Shown piece after piece: positions 5,864-6,031 of a stretch of DNA of 6,031 nt. A program made the position numbers and the translations under genes. Under the pieces are notes generated by a model, which saw only the letters and a program-made list of their open reading frames with translations, ran no database searches and was not told the origin of the DNA. Numbering within the stretch: position 1 is the first letter of the stretch; the number at the start of each line of letters is the position of its first letter. This stretch comes from Planctomycetota bacterium (lineage in GTDB: Bacteria; Planctomycetota; UBA8742; SKZP01; JAIOTL01), in contig JAIOTL010000397.1 of NCBI GenBank assembly GCA_021106775.1, positions 1-6,031 on the forward strand, given 5' to 3'.

Positions 5864-6031
5864 CTATTCTTTTTTTTCTTCTTCTTTCGTTTTTTTACTT
5901 TCGGTTTTCTTTTCAGCTTTTTTGTCGTTCACCTTCTTGTCGTCAACTTTCTTGTCATCGACCTTTTTGTCATCGACCTTCTTGTCATCGACTTTCTTGT
6001 CATCGACCTTCTTGTCATCGACCTTCTTGTC
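5864..6031 (-). CDS. C-terminal end of a lysine-rich DKKVD-repeat protein (5' part outside window)
   Basis: Read on the - strand, the frame is open from the window edge to a TAG at 5864-5866, giving the last 55 residues of a protein whose start is outside. The visible part is six DKKVD pentapeptides and one DKKVN, then DKKAEKKTESKKTKEEEKKE at the very C-terminus. Nearly every residue is charged, so the segment is predicted to be disordered and cannot be hydrophobic or membrane-bound. The frame is supported by the exact 15-bp period and by K codons varying between AAA and AAG without changing the protein. The gene runs in the same direction as pnp, 214 bp upstream, the place where many bacteria have rpsO. 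Nothing seen here shows S15; a lysine-rich extension of a ribosomal or nucleic-acid-binding protein is possible but unproven. Function unknown. Confidence 0.75.
   Translation of the reverse strand, partial: DKKVDDKKVDDKKVDDKKVDDKKVDDKKVDDKKVNDKKAEKKTESKKTKEEEKKE
5927..6031 (-). repeat. 15-bp tandem repeat, seven units, cut by the window end
   Basis: Seven consecutive 15-bp units run to the last base of the window. The + strand consensus is ATCGACCTTCTTGTC. The five units nearest the window end are almost identical, differing only at synonymous lysine positions, while the two nearest the gene's 3' end have diverged (GTCAAC and GTTCAC starts). Each unit encodes one DKKVD pentapeptide on the - strand. 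The array probably continues beyond the window. Confidence 0.95.

Noticed and set aside
5927..6031. CRISPR array
   Set aside because: The 15-bp units are directly abutting with no spacers and stay in frame as a peptide repeat.

Overview
The window is about 6 kb of a moderately AT-rich bacterial chromosome. It carries two tandem paralogous genes on the + strand (the first cut off at its 5' end), then a complete polynucleotide phosphorylase gene (pnp) on the - strand, then the 3' end of a lysine-rich repeat protein on the - strand. The two paralogs belong to the prenyltransferase/squalene-oxidase-repeat (alpha-alpha toroid) family. That family is strongly expanded in Planctomycetes and related PVC bacteria. 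With the moderate GC, this points to a Phycisphaerae-like planctomycete or another PVC lineage. The assignment is inference from the protein family; no rRNA is present to confirm it.

Positions 1-3056 hold the tandem toroid genes. The first (1-906) lacks its start. The second (1323-3005) is complete: a cytoplasmic N-terminus, one TonB-like transmembrane helix, a proline/acid-rich then glycine-rich spacer, and a toroid domain that should lie outside the inner membrane. Over the shared part the two proteins differ at 27 of 301 aligned positions (hand count, about 91% identical), plus one 8-residue insertion. Many codons differ synonymously, so the duplication is not recent and both copies look maintained. 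Each gene ends in the same type of terminator hairpin, so the duplicated unit included the terminator. Between them lies about 360 bp of very AT-rich, gene-free DNA that probably holds the promoter and leader of the second gene.

Positions 3021-3195 form the convergent intergenic region between the second toroid gene and pnp. It has a terminator able to work in both directions and a compact REP/BIME-like double hairpin with complementary ends (3093-3158).

Positions 3196-5649 (- strand) encode a full-length PNPase with an unusual disordered C-terminal tail of about 110 residues: an Arg/Gly/Asp-rich block, then Lys/Pro/Glu-rich sequence. About 210 bp upstream, 5864-6031 (- strand) is the C-terminus of another protein built of seven DKKVD-type pentapeptide repeats and a Lys/Glu tail. 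The rest of that gene is outside the window.

The most interesting point is the architecture of the toroid proteins. The membrane helix carries the S-x-x-x-H signature of TonB and is followed by a TonB-like proline-rich periplasmic spacer, but a toroid replaces the TonB C-terminal domain. The toroid also shows neither the squalene-hopene cyclase acid motif nor the prenyltransferase zinc histidine. This suggests a non-catalytic, possibly ExbB/ExbD-linked envelope protein rather than a terpene cyclase.
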